Notes under the pieces: model-generated
Seen by the model: the letters and a program-made list of their open reading frames with translations, nothing else
Databases searched by the model: none
Told to the model about the DNA's origin: nothing
Position numbers and translations under genes: made by a program
Shown here: positions 35,672-49,578 of the stretch, one piece after another
Layout: each line of letters opens with the position of its first letter
How positions within the stretch are numbered: the first letter of the stretch is position 1
Origin: Sambucus nigra
Taxonomy: Eukaryota; Streptophyta; Magnoliopsida; Dipsacales; Adoxaceae
Assembly: GCA_949130495.1 (NCBI GenBank)
Contig: OX422211.1
Span: 400,391,049 to 400,455,048 of the forward strand
DNA: 64,000 nt
Direction: 5' to 3'

Positions 35672-38184
35672 AATCTCCCCCTATGTCTATGCCGGTACAT
35701 TCATAAAAACATCCGAATTATCAAATACCAAATTACCTATACAAATCTACCCTCCCATGAATCACAAAACTGAAAAGGTGAAATTTGCAAGTTCTCAATT
35801 TTTTCTTCAACATCAAATCTCTCAAAGCTTTTTCATCAGGGTGTGAAACATCACGATCTTCAATCTTTGTACCTACACACATGAGATAAAGCAAAAACCT
35901 TTGTGGTCCATCGAGTTTGAAGTGATATAAGATTAAAGCATTAATAAATCAAATCACCTCCATAATGCAACCCCTCCCTCCCCATAACATGATAATTCTT
36001 TCTCCCCCTTTTTATGATGTCCCCAAAGAGACAGATAAGAAGAAATAATCAAAACATGGAGTGTCACGATAAAAATGCATATCAAATATGAATCATTCAA
36101 CGTGCATGCCAAGGAGTATCCCACAAACATCCACAAACTATTTTAGGATTTTTCAACTTTTTCATACAAAAATAAGATAATAAAAATCACACCATGGATT
36201 TAAACTCAAGCAACCAAGTCATGGAAACGGAATGTATAGGTGTGAACACATTCGATAGGTAAATAAACTAAATCAATCATATGTGCACGATGAATGCTTG
36301 TAATCCTAACGAATGAACATCAAAATTATCCTTAGGTGTAGAAATTTATTTAATTTAGAAGACATCGTCTTATGCAAATCAACAAAATAAAGTCAAAGTG
36401 ATTTCTACACAAATAACGTCCAAAACTATTTAGCAATTTTTAAAGATTTCCAACGACGTGCAAACCCGTTATAAAATCTCCAGCCAATCTCCCTAATATA
36501 TATTTTCTTTTAGCGGTGTTAAACTAAATTCTCAAACTTTGGAGAATTGGTGCGAAAACCTAAATGGCCCATAAATGACATGAATTTCTTTTTATTGCCT
36601 TTAAATTTTTCGGGTTCTTTTAAACCTCTTTGTACCCTGGATAATAAAATTCCTCAATTTTTTTGTTCAATTTAAACAGCGGCTTAATCTCAAAGGATAA
36701 ATAAAAAAATTCGTAGCCCTTCACCATTTTCCAACAGAGCACCCAACCTCACAAACAGCTTTACATTCACAACTTTCTTATCAAGTTTTATTATGCTTGG
36801 TTCGATTTAAAGACATTATTGAAGTGGAAACACCCAACCAACATGTGATAAGACAAGCACAATAATCAAACAAATCCGTGCATGTGTGCAATAAAGGAAA
36901 TTACGAGTCAAACATGTAGGAAGTAAAACTTAATTACATCTTAATGACTCCAAACATTATAAAGCACATGGATGAATTGACCTATTGTCTCAAAACAATA
37001 TCAAATAGTCACATGGAAAATGGAATGATGTTGTGACTCGGTCATCCTAAGTGTCCATCCATAAAAGGTGCAAACAAAATACAAAAATCTTTTTGGATTT
37101 TTCAAAACTTTATCAAAATAAAATATTTTTGTATTTTTCAAAGGAAAAAATTTAATACAAAAAGTACTTGTCATTAACAAACATGCAAACACAATCATCT
37201 ATATGATATGGAAAGAGAAGAATCATGTGCAAGTAAACGTGAATCAACTTTTCTAAAATCTAGTGCCTCTAAAAGTGATTTCCTAACCCAAACGGATGTG
37301 ACATGACGTGTGGGGGTTTTGGGAACCAAAGGAACACCAGATAAAATTTCCTTGGACATTTTCCAAGATTAAAACAAAAATGCCTAAGGTGACCTTTCCT
37401 ACCACAATATGAACATGTGTAAACGGGTGGAACGACACCTATGGGTGACCTTTTCTAACATCCTTGAAATTGGTTGACCCTTTAAAATAAATAATTATTT
37501 TGGCTTTAGCATTAGAAGCATGAGAACAAGATGATCTATTACCATCACTATCAAACCTACTTGAGTCTGTCAAATCATTTTTAAACTTCAAAATTTTTTA
37601 CTCAAGCAAAGAATTAGACTCTTCCAATTTAAGGTACGCCTTTTTCAAAATTTGAACAATTCCTAAAAGGGTATCTCTCTCTCCCTCGATTAAAGAAAAA
37701 TTTTCCCTAAGAGTCTCTTCACGTGCCACAAACTCACTGATTAAAATATTTTTGTCATCTTTGCCACAAACTCAAACCATCGAATTTTAAAGGTCCTCCA
37801 ATTCTTTTTCTAAAAGTAGGACCCTACCATCAATCTCGTTATTGGAAAATTTTAAAGCAACAAAGTCATGGTCTAACGAAACAAATTTTTCACGATAAAA
37901 ATCTAGTTGATTTTGAACCGTTTGCAAAAGATCCATCACGGATTTAAAACGAGAATTTTTTTTTTCCAAAAAATAAATTCTTGTAGCAAACGTCAAATTC
38001 AAGTAATCTATATCATCAAAACTTTGACTCGTGTCATCAAAGAGGGGCATCCGATTAGATAAGTGCTCCATCAGAAAAAATTGCGATTTTTCACAAAACT
38101 GATTTAAAAAAAAACAATATCACATAAATTTTGCGAAAAATAGGAATACGCGATAAATTAGCGTAACCCACTCTGATACCAATT
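35672..38184 (-). mobile_element. INT5 (complete internal region)
   Basis: 2513 bp, shorter because of a deletion near 37175 in the 3' region. The poly-G position is interrupted (CCCCTCCCTCCCC on plus near 35969). Primer site at 38170-38181. Confidence 0.9.
37195..38071 (-). pseudogene. gag-like frame of INT5 (broken)
   Basis: Same layout. Carries the two stops shared with INT4 and INT6 (37787-37789 and 37772-37774) and the 1-bp deletion shared with INT4 near 37441-37450. The first 94 codons are open. Confidence 0.75.
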
Positions 38185-39487
38185 TGTAAACGTTATTAGA
38201 CAAATTGTATCAGAAACTAAATCCTCGAAAAATCAAAATCAAGCGTTAAATTAGCGTAACCCCCTCTGATACCAATTCGAAAAACGTGACGGTATGTGAT
38301 AATTGATTAAATTCACAAATTTCTACTTTGGCACATTTATTTAATTGCAGTCTATTTTTAAATCAAATTAAATTAGCCCCTAAACATGCATCTAAAGTGC
38401 GTGTGTCAACCAATAAATAAATAAAGCATGCGACATAAATTTCAGGAAAAATCCCCGAAGGGCAAAACCTTTTTATTTTTAGAACTTTGAAAAGTTTACA
38501 AGACTATTGACTTAAATACCATCTCGCTTTCTCCCACAAGAGTAACGCACAGTATCTTTGTCAAACCTTCAAAGCAACAGCTGAAAATCTGCAGTGGTTC
38601 ACGCACAACTATACCACAAGGACGCGCAGTCCAGACACTCACTCTAAAATCTTCACAAGCACTCCCTCCATAATAGCAAGCAGCTGTTGGTTGTAGAGCT
38701 CTCCCCACAAAGTATGAACAAATAGTAAAATACGTTCTTAGGTTCCACCAAACAACTCACACAAAAGTAATTGGGATTTTTGTTAATTGTAAACAAAACA
38801 AATATTTGAACCCTTAAATTGTTGGAGAAGAAAACATTCTACCAAAAGATATTTATCGAAGAGATTCTGGGCAGATAAACCGAAACCAAAAGAAACTTTT
38901 TAAAGTTTCAAAGTGTTTCTCCACGTTTAAAAAACAAAGCTGACATTCCTTTTTATATGAAATTGAGGCGATCAAAGAGATCAGAATGAAAGTAGCGTGT
39001 CAGCCAAAAAGTCAGGTAGCTCGAACAAGAATCCCATCTCGCTTGAATGAGGGATGCGTGTCGCTCGAACTACTACGCGGGACACTCCAATGTCGTTTGA
39101 ATGAGATGGTGATCTTGTTTGAACGACCGGGGCATCGAAACCTAGGTCTCCTTACTGCCTTCTAAAATTTTTCAAAACCTTTTCAAAAAAATAATGTTTT
39201 CCAAAACAGCTAATAACCTTTTTATAAATAACAATTATAAAAACATTTTTATATAAAATCTTTTTAAAACTACTTTTAAAAATATCCATACACTCTTAAT
39301 ATGAAATTTAAATGAAACTTTAAAACAATATCTTACCAAAGATCATATTGACGGGCTTGAATGTTGAAGACAACTTGTACTTCGGATTCATTTTTTGTAG
39401 ATAAAAACTTCTTCAATTCTTCGACGATTGTATTGGTATACGACATAATTAATTGTGACAGACATTTATAAAAAATATGTCCTTACA
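38185..39487 (-). repeat. Array LTR F
   Basis: 1303 bp complete LTR, closest to LTR E. Inner primer-site copy near 38254-38279. Confidence 0.9.
39018..39125 (-). promoter_or_regulatory. Palindrome ladder in LTR F
   Basis: Five positions, 22, 22, 32 and 22 bp apart. Confidence 0.65.
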
Positions 39488-41055
39488 AATCTCCCCCTAT
39501 GTCTATGCTGGTACATACATAAAAACATCCGAATTATCAAATACCAAATTATCTATACAAATCTACCCTCCCATGAATCCCAAAACTGAATAAGTGAAAT
39601 TTGCAAGTTCTCAAATTTTTCTTCAACATCAAATCTCTCAAAGCTTTTCTCATCAGGGTGTGCAACATCACGATCTTCAATCTTTGTACCTACACACATG
39701 AGATAAAGCGAAAACCTTTGTGGCGCATCGAGTTTGAAATGATATAAGAATAAAGCATTAATAAATCAAATCTCCCCCATAATGCAACCCCCCCCCCCCC
39801 ATAACATGATAATCCTTTCTCCCCCTTTTTATGATGTCCCTAAATAGACAGATAAGAAGAAACAATCAAAACATGGAGTGTCATGATAAAAATGCATAAC
39901 AAATATGAATCAATCAACGCGCATGCAAAGGAGTATCCCACAAACATCCACAAACTATTTTTGAATTTTTCAATTTTTTCGTACAAAAATAAGATAATAA
40001 AAATCACACCATGGATTTAAACTCAAGCAACCAAGTCATGGAAACAGAATGTATAGGTGTGAACACATTCGATAGGTAAATAAACTAAGTCAATCATATG
40101 TGCACGATGAATACGTTTAATCCTAACGAATGAACATCAAAAGTATCCTTAGGTGTAAAAATTTGTTAAATTTAGATGACATCGTCTTATGAAAATGAAC
40201 AAAATAAATTCAAAGTTATTTCCACACCAATAACATCCAAAACTATTTAGCACTTTTTAAAGATTTCCAACGATGTGCAAACCCATTATGAAATCTCCAG
40301 CCAATCTCCCTCATATATATTTTCTTTTAGAGGTGTTAAACTAAATTCTCAAACTTTGGAGAATTGGTGCGAAAATCTAAATGGCCCATAAATGACATGA
40401 ATTTCTTTTTATTGCCTTTAAATTTGTTGGGCTCTTTTAAACCTCTTTGGACCCCGGATAATAAAATTCCACAATTTTTTAAGTACAATTTAAACAGCGG
40501 CTTAATATGAAAGGATAAATAAAAAAAATTCGTAGCCCTTCACCATTTTCAAACAAAGCCGACAACCTCACAAATGGCTCTTACTTTCACAACTTTCTTA
40601 TCAAGTTTTATCGTGCTTGGTTCGATTTAAGGACAGGATTGAAGTGGAAACACCCAACCAACATGTTATAAGACAATCACAATAATTAAATAAATCCGTG
40701 CATGTGTGCAATAAAGGAAATTACGAGTCAAACATATAGGAAGTAATACTTAATTACATCTTAATGACTCCAAACATTATAAAGCACATGGATGAATTGA
40801 CTTATTATCTCAAAACACTATCAAATAGTCACATGGAAAATGGAATGATGTTGTGACTCGGTCATCCTAAGTGTCCATCCATAAAAGGTGCAAACAAAAT
40901 ACAAAAATCTTTTTGGATTTTTCAAAAAATTTATCAAAATAAAATATTTTTGTATTTTTCAAAAGCAAAAATTTAATACAAAAAGTACTTGTCATTACAC
41001 TAGCAAATATATATCATGAAACCACAACTAGTGTATAACAAACATGCAAACACAA

Positions 41056-41238
41056 TCATCTATATGATATGGAAAGAGAAGAATCATGTGCAAGCAAACG
41101 TGAATCAACTTGTCTAAAATCTAGTGCCTCTAAAAGTGATTTCCTAACCCAAACGGATGTGACATGACGTGTGGGGGTTTTGGGAACCAAGGGAACACTA
41201 GACATAAACTTCCTTGGACATTTTCCAAGATCAAAAAC
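41056..41238 (-). pseudogene. gag-like frame of INT6, 3' end
   Basis: C-terminal tail downstream of the knuckle, separated from its 5' part (49949-50644) by the copia insertion. Confidence 0.7.
41234..41238. repeat. Target site duplication AAAAC (left)
   Basis: Pairs with AAAAT at 49944-49948, one mismatch. The empty site in INT3-INT5 has it once. Confidence 0.78.
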
Positions 41239-42233
41239 TGAGAAGAGTGCGCTTGCGTTTAAATAAGGAAGTTATTTAATTAAACACAGTTTTTACCACT
41301 TAAGTCCTAAACATGCATCTATATGTGATTAAATACGATGATGAAACATGCAAGAACACATATATGAGGAAAAATCCCCCAAAGGGGCAAAACATTTTAT
41401 TTTCACATTAATTTTGTAAGAAAATGTCTTACACGGATTACAATGAAAATATATGACATAGAAATACCCTCGGGTGTCGGTTCTATTGTCGGCGGCTGGA
41501 ACTATCCTTTTTCAGTAGGGCAGCAGTGAAGAAGAGAGCGGCTTCCTCACAAATTACTCTAGATGAGTAAATGATCTTCTTGAAGGTTTAAAGATTCACA
41601 CACATATATGGGAATGGTTTTGTGAATAAAAAAGGTTTAGAAAACCTTAAACGGTGAAGTCTTATTCTGGGTTGTTTTCGCAGAATTTTGAGATTGCAGA
41701 AAGACTTAAAAAATGTGTAGAAGGAGATCAGATATTAATACAAAAGTCGAGGCGGTGGCTCGTTCGAACGAGATAGCTATGTCGCTCGAACGAAGGACAT
41801 AAGTCGTTCGAACGAGATCGCGCGACATGCCTATCTCGCGTGAACGACTTTCAAAGTCGTTTGACCGAGCTCGTCGATCGAGGCCATTCGCTTCTACACT
41901 TAGAAAAATTATGATTTTGGTAAAAAAGTTAATGCAGACTTCAAAGATAATTTTCAAAAACATTTCCCAAATATTTATGCAAATATTTAAAGCTCCAATA
42001 AAACTTTTTTACTGATAGAGCGTAGTGGAGTAGTGGGAATGAGCTGAGCATCACGTTGCATGTATCATGATGCATGTGAAGAAAGTGGATGCATTGAATT
42101 CGGATACAGGCCGTCGAGGATGATCGTGTTGATGTGCCGAATGTAGCGGTATTAGACATATGAACTGTGATCTAGGAGAAAATAGAAAATTCCTAGAATC
42201 TACCCCGGACATGTATAAAATTATGTCCTTACA
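41239..42233 (-). repeat. 3' LTR of SIRE-type element
   Basis: 995 bp, TGTAAGGACATAAT to CTCTTCTCA on minus. Palindrome ladder at 41761-41867, next to the core promoter region. Confidence 0.92.
41761..41867 (-). promoter_or_regulatory. Palindrome ladder, SIRE 3' LTR
   Basis: Modules at 41761, 41783, 41805, 41837 and 41858: spacing 22, 22, 32 and 21 bp. The first and third are perfect CGTTCGAACG palindromes. Same geometry as the array LTRs. Confidence 0.78.
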
Positions 42234-42244
42234 AATCTCCCCCT
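42234..42244 (-). other. Polypurine tract, SIRE element
   Basis: AGGGGGAGATT on minus. Two similar G-rich tracts lie about 320-350 bp upstream in sense direction (42552-42580), as in the array units. Confidence 0.85.
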
Positions 42245-43766
42245 ATGTCTATGCCGGTACATACATAAAAAATCCGAATTATGCAATCAAATGACATACA
42301 AGATAATATCCCCATTAAACCCTCAAACTGAGAATACTAAATGACATGTCTTCTAAATCTTCATCTCTCATGTACCTTCCAAAGCTTTTCTCATCAGGGC
42401 GTGTAATCAAATAATGAGAAATGTTGTACCTACACACATGAGATAAAGCAAATACCTGTGACAAGCAATAGATTGAAATATAATGATATGAAAAAATTGA
42501 TGATCAATTAGGCTTAAGAAAATCATTCATAAATCAACCAAACACCAAAACAATTCTCCCCCATAATTCTTCTCCCCCTTTTTATGATGTACCCAAATAG
42601 ACAGATATGAGAAGCAGAAATGTATGCACATGGAGAATGACACACGGGAATAAACTTCTATTTTTGTATTTTTCAAAAAATTTCACACATAGTATACAAC
42701 AAAGAATCACACCATGAAAGAGCACAAAAATAACCAAGTCAATGATAGTGAAAATGAAGGGGTGTGATCAAATTCGATAGGAAAATCAAAGCATACAAAA
42801 CATGACATATGTGCACGATGAATATCGGATACTCCTAACGAATGAACTCAAAGTCTTCCTTTGGTGTACAAAGGTGGTAATATGAGACATTGACTTAATC
42901 AAATCAACAAATCAAAGCTCAAAGTTATTTCCACACCAATAACGTCCAAAACTATTTCATTATTTTTCAGGACTTTAAAGGAAGTGCAAACCCATTTATA
43001 TTCTCCAACCAAACTCCCTCAAATATTTATTTTGAATAGATGCTTTATAAATTCTCAAACTTTGGAGAATTGATGATGAAACCTAATGGCCCATAATTGT
43101 CATGAATTGCTTTTTTAGTGCCTATACATTTTTGGGGGCTCTTTTAACCTCTTTGGACCTCGGATAATAAAATTCCTCCAGTTTTTAGGTCATTTTGAAC
43201 GGTGGCTTTTGCGCAAAGAATAGATGATTACCTTTCGCAGCCCCTCCCCGTTCTTAAAAAAACACTCAGTCTCACAAAGACAACGGTTTTTACATGCATT
43301 CCAATCTTGTCAAGTTTTATCGCATATTGTTAGCTGTATAGACAGAATTGAGATGGAAATACTCAAGCCAACATGTGATAGACAGGTGCAATAATCAAAT
43401 AAAGCCGTGCATGTGTGCAATAAAGGAGATAGGAGTCAAACATGTAGAAAAGATATCACGAATCATATCTCAAAGACCCCAAGCAGTGTAAAGCACATGG
43501 ATGAAATGATGTAGCGTCTCAAATCTCTATCAAACAGTCACAGGAATAAATGGAATGAAAATGTGACTTGGCTATCTTAAATGTACATCCATAAAAGGTG
43601 TATAAGAAAAAAAATCTTTTTGGGCTTTTCTGAAATTTTTATATATAAAAACAAAAATCTTTTTGGATTTTTCGAAAGAATAAATAAATAGCTATACAAC
43701 AAAGCAATAATACGTATAAAAGAAACTAGCAATAGGAAGCATATGATATGAACATGAAAAAGCATC
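42245..43766 (-). other. 3' non-coding region of the SIRE element
   Basis: About 1.5 kb between the end of pol and the polypurine tract. Some SIRE relatives carry an envelope-like frame here. I see no long open frame. Homologous over much of its length to the 3' region of the array units. Confidence 0.75.
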
Positions 43767-46700
43767 CTATTTTAGACATAGACCAACTCCTCTGTCAACT
43801 GTGCAAATCCCCAAAGACTTCCTAAGACTCTCAAATCTAAGGGCATCTAAAGGTTTCGTAAAAATATCGGCTAACTAACGGTCGGTGGGAACAAAACTCA
43901 GGGATACGACTTTCTCCTCAACTAACTGTCGTATAAAGTGCTCACGTATCCTGATGTGCTTTATGCACGAATGCTGGACTGGATTGCGGGAGATGTGTAT
44001 CGCGCTCGTTTTATCACAAGAAATGGTCATGGTGTCCTGTGAAATCCCATAATCCTCCAGCATTTGCTTCATCCATAAGAGTTGCATGCAATAACTCCCG
44101 ACGGCTATGTACTCAGCCTCCGCAGTGGACAAAAAGATGGAATTTTTCTTCTTGCTCAGCCAGGAGACAAGAGCAGAACCAAAATAGAAACACCCATCAG
44201 AAGTGCTCCTACAACCATCTATATCCCTGGCCCAATCGGCATCTGAATAGGCAGACAGACGGTCATCGGTATTAAAGGAATACCAAATACCGTATGAGAG
44301 AGTCCCACTCACGTATTTAATAATACGTTTTAGATCAAGTAAATGTGACTCTTTTGGGGACGCCTGATATCGCGCACAGAATCCAACACTAAAGGCTATG
44401 TCGTGATGATTGGCAGTCAAGTAGAGAAGACTACCTATCATACTCCGATATAAGGTTTTCTCTACGTCCTTGCCTGAAGTGTCCTTACTAAGCTTGGTAG
44501 TGGTACTCATAGGTGTACGTGCATGCTTAGCGGAGTCTAACCCAAATTTATTCACTAGGTCTCTAGCATACTTGGATTGGGAGATGAACATCACATCCTC
44601 TAGCTGACGAACCTGGAGACCAAGGAAGAAAGTAAGCTCACCAACCATGCTCATCTCAAACTCACTTTTTATCTCCTCTTTAAAGTGATGAGCATGTTGA
44701 GAGAACGTGGATCCAAAGACTATGTCATCCACATAGACCTATGCAACCAAAATTGCACCCTCATCTCTCCTGACGAACAACGTCATATCAACTCCCCCTC
44801 TCTTGAAGCCACGGGCTAAGAGATAGGAATTAAGCCTCTCGTACCAAGAACGGGGTGCTTGCTTCAAACCATATAAGGCTTTCCTCAGATAGTAGACGTG
44901 CTCCGGGTGCTGAGGGTCTTCAAACCCTTTTAGTTGTTCCACGTAAACCTCCTCCTGTAGAATGCAATTCAGAAAGGCACTTTTGACATCCATCTGATAT
45001 AACTTGAAGCGCAGATGACATGCGATGGCGAGCAGTAGACGGACGGACTCAAGCCTTGCAATAAGAGTAAATGTATCCCCAAATTCTACATCTTTTATCT
45101 GTTTGTAGCCTTGAGCAACCAACCTAGCTTTGTTTCTGATTATGGTACCATTTTCATCCATTTTATTCTTGAAAATCCATCTGGTACCTATCACATTTGT
45201 CTCACTAGGTCAGGGGACAAGTTCCCAGACATTATTCTTTTTAAACTGAAGCAACTCATCCTGTATAGCAGATATCTAGTGTTCATCCTTGAGTGCTTCT
45301 TTATGATTCTTGGGCTCGACTTTAGACATGTAGCAAAAATGGATGACAACGTTCTCTAGCTGAGCACGAGTCTGGACCCCTAGAGTGGGATCACCAATAA
45401 TGGCAGAAGGGTCATGACTCTTGCGAACCCAAGCAGGTGTGTCCCCTAACACAGGAGTAGGGTCCACAGAGTGTGGGTGAGGTACAAGTAAATCACTACT
45501 AGAAATATCCTCAACCTCACACTGAAGTTTAGAGTCAATAAATGCCGAAGGTTCGTCATCTTGCACAGTGATGTTTATTGACTCCATAACCTTAGAGCTC
45601 TTCAGGTTAAAAACTCAGTACGCTCTACTATTCAATGAATATCCCAGCAGTATTCCCTCATCGCTTCGGGAGTCAAACTTTCCTAATTGCTCTCTATCCC
45701 GTAGGGTGTTGCATTTACTCCCAAAAACACGGAAATATGCAAGGTTTGGCTTCTTGCCAGTCCACACTCATAAGGTGTCTGAAGTGTGTGTGGACGCAGA
45801 TAAACCCTATTCACCGTGTGGCATGAAGTAGACACTGCCTCTGCCCAAAATCTCCAAGACACTTTACGACCTAGAAGCATAGATCTAGCCATCTCCTGGA
45901 TCATTATATTCTTTCTCTCAACAATCCCATTTTGCTGAGGAGTCTTCACAGCAGAAAACTCATGTTTGATCCCAAGGCTATCACAATACAAATCAACTTT
46001 TGCTTCCTTAAATTCAGTGTCGTTGTCACTACGTATCCTGTTAATAGTGACTCCGTGTTGATTTTGCAGGACACGGCACTTGGTCGTTAAAAACTCTACA
46101 GCATCGGATTTCTCTCTCAGAAAACCTACAATGGAGTATCTGGAGAAATCATCCACCATCACGAGGATATACCTCTTACCACCCAGACTCTCGGTACGAG
46201 TGGGACCCATAAGATCCATGTGTATAAGCTCAAGAACACGAGAGGTGGTAATGGAATGCAATTTCCTGTGGGGACTACGAATTTGTTTTCCCAACTGACA
46301 ATGTCCACAAACTGTCAAAGTTGGCCTTCCAAGAGATGGTAAGCCACGTACTAGGACCTTTTTAGCTAAGCGAGTTAGATCTCTAATATTTACGTGACCT
46401 AGACGTTGGTGCCACAGATCCATAGGAGTGATCGTGGTGTTGTTGCAGACAAGTGAGGATGTGGGCTCAGTCCCATAGCAATTATCATTTGTCCTCGCCC
46501 CTTGCACTAAAAGTTTACCGGCTTGATTATAGACCTTACAAGCGTCCCGGTCAAACTTTACGGCAAAGTCAGCGTCACACAGCTGGCTAATGCTGAGAAG
46601 GTTTGCTTTTAAACCTTTGACATACAAAACATTTTCTAGCTTAGGAAATCCAGGTAACTCGACAGTACCACATCCTACAATGCTAGACTTGCTCCTATCT

Positions 46701-48842
46701 CCAAAGGTGACTCTGCCATCCTGATAATCCTCAAGAGATGTAAAAAATGACGCATCACCTGTCATATGCCTGGAGCATCCACTGTCAAAATACCACTGTG
46801 AGGTATTATGTTCTTTGAGAGCGACATGAACAACAAAGGCCTTTTTATCTTTCTTAGGTACCCAAGAAGTGGTGACCTTTTGTTTGCCTTTGTTGTTGTT
46901 GGTTTTAGCTGGAATGTGAGAAGCATTCACTGGCGGCAAAGACATCCGTTGGAATTCCTCCATCAAACTCTGAGACGTGGCAGCTAAGAACTCAACTCGC
47001 TCTCTTAGACTGGTAAAATCATCAGCATGCTGAGGTGGAGCAGTAGTACGTCGTGTCCTACCCATGCTATAACAAAACTCCCTGAGGTGGCCTTTTCTTT
47101 TGCAATAAGTACAAAAGAACACAGTCAAAGGCGGACCTTTGTTTGCTTTTCTTGGTTGAACCCTCCTTCTAGGTTTTTGACGATGGCCATAAGGAGTCGT
47201 AGTAAACTCAGGAACTGGTCCAGGTGAAATTTGGGAGGGGGAGGCACCATCATAACCAATTCCCTGCCTATCACCAAAACCTAAAGCGGGGCTGAGGAGC
47301 ATCTTTCCCATTTTCCCAGATCTATCCTCGATTTGTACCTTGACGTCCCGTGCTTTCTCAAGATCATGAGTCAGCTGGGCAACAAGGGCTTCAAGTTTCT
47401 TCCGAGTCTCCACGGAGGAATGGAGCTCACTTGTAAGACTATCCACTTGTTTAGTCAAGTCCCCTCTCTCTTTCTCAAAATTACTCTCTCTCTCTCTCTA
47501 AACAAACTCTCTTTCTCAACACAGGCAGATTCTCTCTCTCTCAGGGCGGTGCAGGTGGAGGACTCTATCTCTCTCTCGCTTTTCTTAAATCTTCCTCTAA
47601 GTCGGTGATCTTAAGAACTAACGCTTTGTTATGCTTTTTAGTTTTAAATGACTCAGAATATAACTCAGCGTAGGCGCGTTGAATATCACTCTCGCTCTCA
47701 CTTGTGTCATCCTCCCCCTCACTCACATCGATCTCACTGTCGAGGTGTCCCTGTGATGCAGCATCCTCATCGTCGTGAGAAGAACTAGAAGTGCTCACAT
47801 GACTAGCCATGAATGCGGTGAAGTTACACTCAAGCGGTGACTCGACTCCAGAATCCACCGACTCGACCTCACTATCGTCGCTAAGGGTAGGATTAAGGAC
47901 AACTTTCCCTTTCTCTCTATTCAGACGTGTGGCACACTCAAAGGCTCTATGACCCCTACCGTCGCACTCAAAGCATCTCTCACTTTCTTTCTTAGGAGGA
48001 TCTTTAAAATCTTTTTCATTTTTCTTTTCAAACTTATTTTTCTCAAATTTCTTTTTATCTTTAAAATTGCCATTTTTCTTAAATTTGAGAATCCTCTTGA
48101 TTTTTTTTGCAAAAAGAGCCAAATCATCTAAATCAAAATCAGAATCAGAATCTGACGAATCTATCTCTCTTTTTCTAGTTGACTCTCCCCTCTTTCTAGC
48201 CGACCCCTCACTCTTTCTCTCTTGGGCATTAAGTGCAATTCCCTTATCTTTAGACCTAGCAAGTTCTTCCAATTTTAGCGTATTTAAATTACCCATAGAA
48301 ATTAGCACAATGACTTTAGGGATAAAACGCTTAGGCAGAGAACGAAGAATCTTTTTAACAACTCTAGCATTAAGAATATGTTCACCAAGATTAAAGCTAG
48401 TATTAACAATGTCAGAAAGCCTAGCATAAAAATCATCAAAACATTCAGTTTCATGCATAGTTTCAAATTGAGTTATCAAATTTTGTAATTTAGACTCTTT
48501 CACAGCATTAGTTCCTTCATGGGTGAGTTATAAAACATCCCATGCCTCTTTTGACATGGTGCACGTCATTATGCGTTTGAACTCATCAGGTGTGACAGAC
48601 CCAGAAATGGCATTTAGACCCTTAGAATTGAATGATGACCATTTAAATTCTTCTTCAGTCCAAGAAGTGACAGGTTTTAAATTGATCACATTATCAACAG
48701 TGACGGAGGGAGGTGTCCACCCTCTTTCAACCAAAATCCAGACACGTTCATCAATGACTTTTAAAGCAGATCTCATGCGGGCTTTCCAATATGCATAGTT
48801 CGTCCCGTCAAAAACTGGCATTTTATTATATAACTTCTCCAT
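43767..48842 (-). pseudogene. gag-pol: SIRE-type gag-pol polyprotein (6 stops, 2 frameshifts)
   Basis: Copia-order polyprotein from ATG 48842 (MEKLYNKMPVFDG). Gag has a UBN2-like domain, an acidic linker, first knuckle CFECDGRGHRAFEC (about 47930-47980), a coiled coil, and a second knuckle CTYCKRKGHLREFC (about 47074-47115). Protease: DSGCSRHMTG, about 46780. Integrase: HQRLGHVN with zinc-binding CGHC, then D, D and E in HMDLMG, RSDND and PQQNGIVERKN. RT: QMDVKSAFLN and YVDD (44724-44735). RNase H: SDADWA and STAEAEY. Stops lie at 48528-48530, 45615-45617, 45276-45278, 45210-45212, 44739-44741 and 43875-43877. There is a length change in a GA repeat near 47570 and a 1-bp loss near 45762-45766. 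All six stops fit single C/T-type transitions. Terminal stop at 43767-43769. Confidence 0.92.
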
Positions 48843-48935
48843 AATGAACACACTCGTTTTCAAAAATTAATTTTTTAGAAAATTGATATCTTAGAAAAAA
48901 TTTGCGGAAAATTACACGGTAAAATTGTGTAACTG

Positions 48936-48947
48936 GCTCTGATACCA
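48936..48947 (-). other. Primer binding site (tRNA-iMet), SIRE element
   Basis: TGGTATCAGAGC on minus, three bases inside the 5' LTR. Confidence 0.92.
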
Positions 48948-49443
48948 ATTTGAGAAGAGTGCGCTTGCGTTCAAATAAGGAAGTTATTTAATTAAACACA
49001 GTTTTTACCACTTAAGTCCTAAACATGCATCTATATGTGATTAAATACGATGATGAAACATGCAAGAACACATATATGAGGAAAAATCCCCCAAAGGGGC
49101 AAAACATTTTATTTTCACAATAATTTATAAGAAAACGGCTTACACGGATTACAATGAAAATATATGACACAGAAATACCCTCGGGTGTCGGTTCTGTTGT
49201 CGGCGGCTGAAACTATCCCTTTCCATTAGGGCAGCAGTGAAGAAGAGAGCGACTTCCTCATAAATTACTCAAGATGAGTAAATGATCTTCTTGACGGTTT
49301 AAAGATTCACACACATATATGGTAATAGTTTTGTGAATCAAAAAGGTTTAGAAAACCTTAAAAGGTGAAGTCTTATTATGGGCTGTTTTCGCAGAATTTT
49401 GAGATTGCAGAAAGACTTAAAGAACGTGTAGAAGGAGATCAGA

Positions 49444-49451
49444 TATTTATA
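49444..49451 (-). promoter_or_regulatory. TATA box, SIRE 5' LTR
   Basis: TATAAATA on minus, about 20 bp downstream of the palindrome ladder. The 3' LTR copy is mutated here. Confidence 0.65.
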
Positions 49452-49471
49452 CAAAAATTGAGGTGGTGGCT

Positions 49472-49578
49472 CTTTCGAACGAGATAGACATGTCGCTGGA
49501 ATGAAGGACAGAAGTCGTTCGAACGAGATCACGCGACATGCCTATCTCGCGCGAACGACTTTCAAAGTCGTTTGAGCG
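49472..49578 (-). promoter_or_regulatory. Palindrome ladder, SIRE 5' LTR
   Basis: Modules at 49472, 49494, 49516, 49548 and 49569: 22, 22, 32 and 21 bp, although several cores have diverged. Confidence 0.75.

Larger units (their letters stand above)
39488..41238 (-). mobile_element. INT6, left part
   Basis: Polypurine tract, poly-G of 13 (39788-39800) and 3' untranslated region, cut by the full-length copia element within the gag-like frame near the knuckle. It includes the target duplication at 41234-41238 and continues at 49949. Confidence 0.87.

Noticed and set aside
42245..43766. Envelope-like frame downstream of SIRE pol
   Set aside because: Expected in some relatives, but no open frame of useful length or transmembrane pattern is present.
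43875..44741. Readthrough (stop suppression) at the TAG codons in SIRE pol, as reported for SIRE1 before its envelope-like frame
   Set aside because: These stops lie inside RT and near the RNase H end rather than at a pol/env border, lack the CAR YYA context, and accompany other damage.
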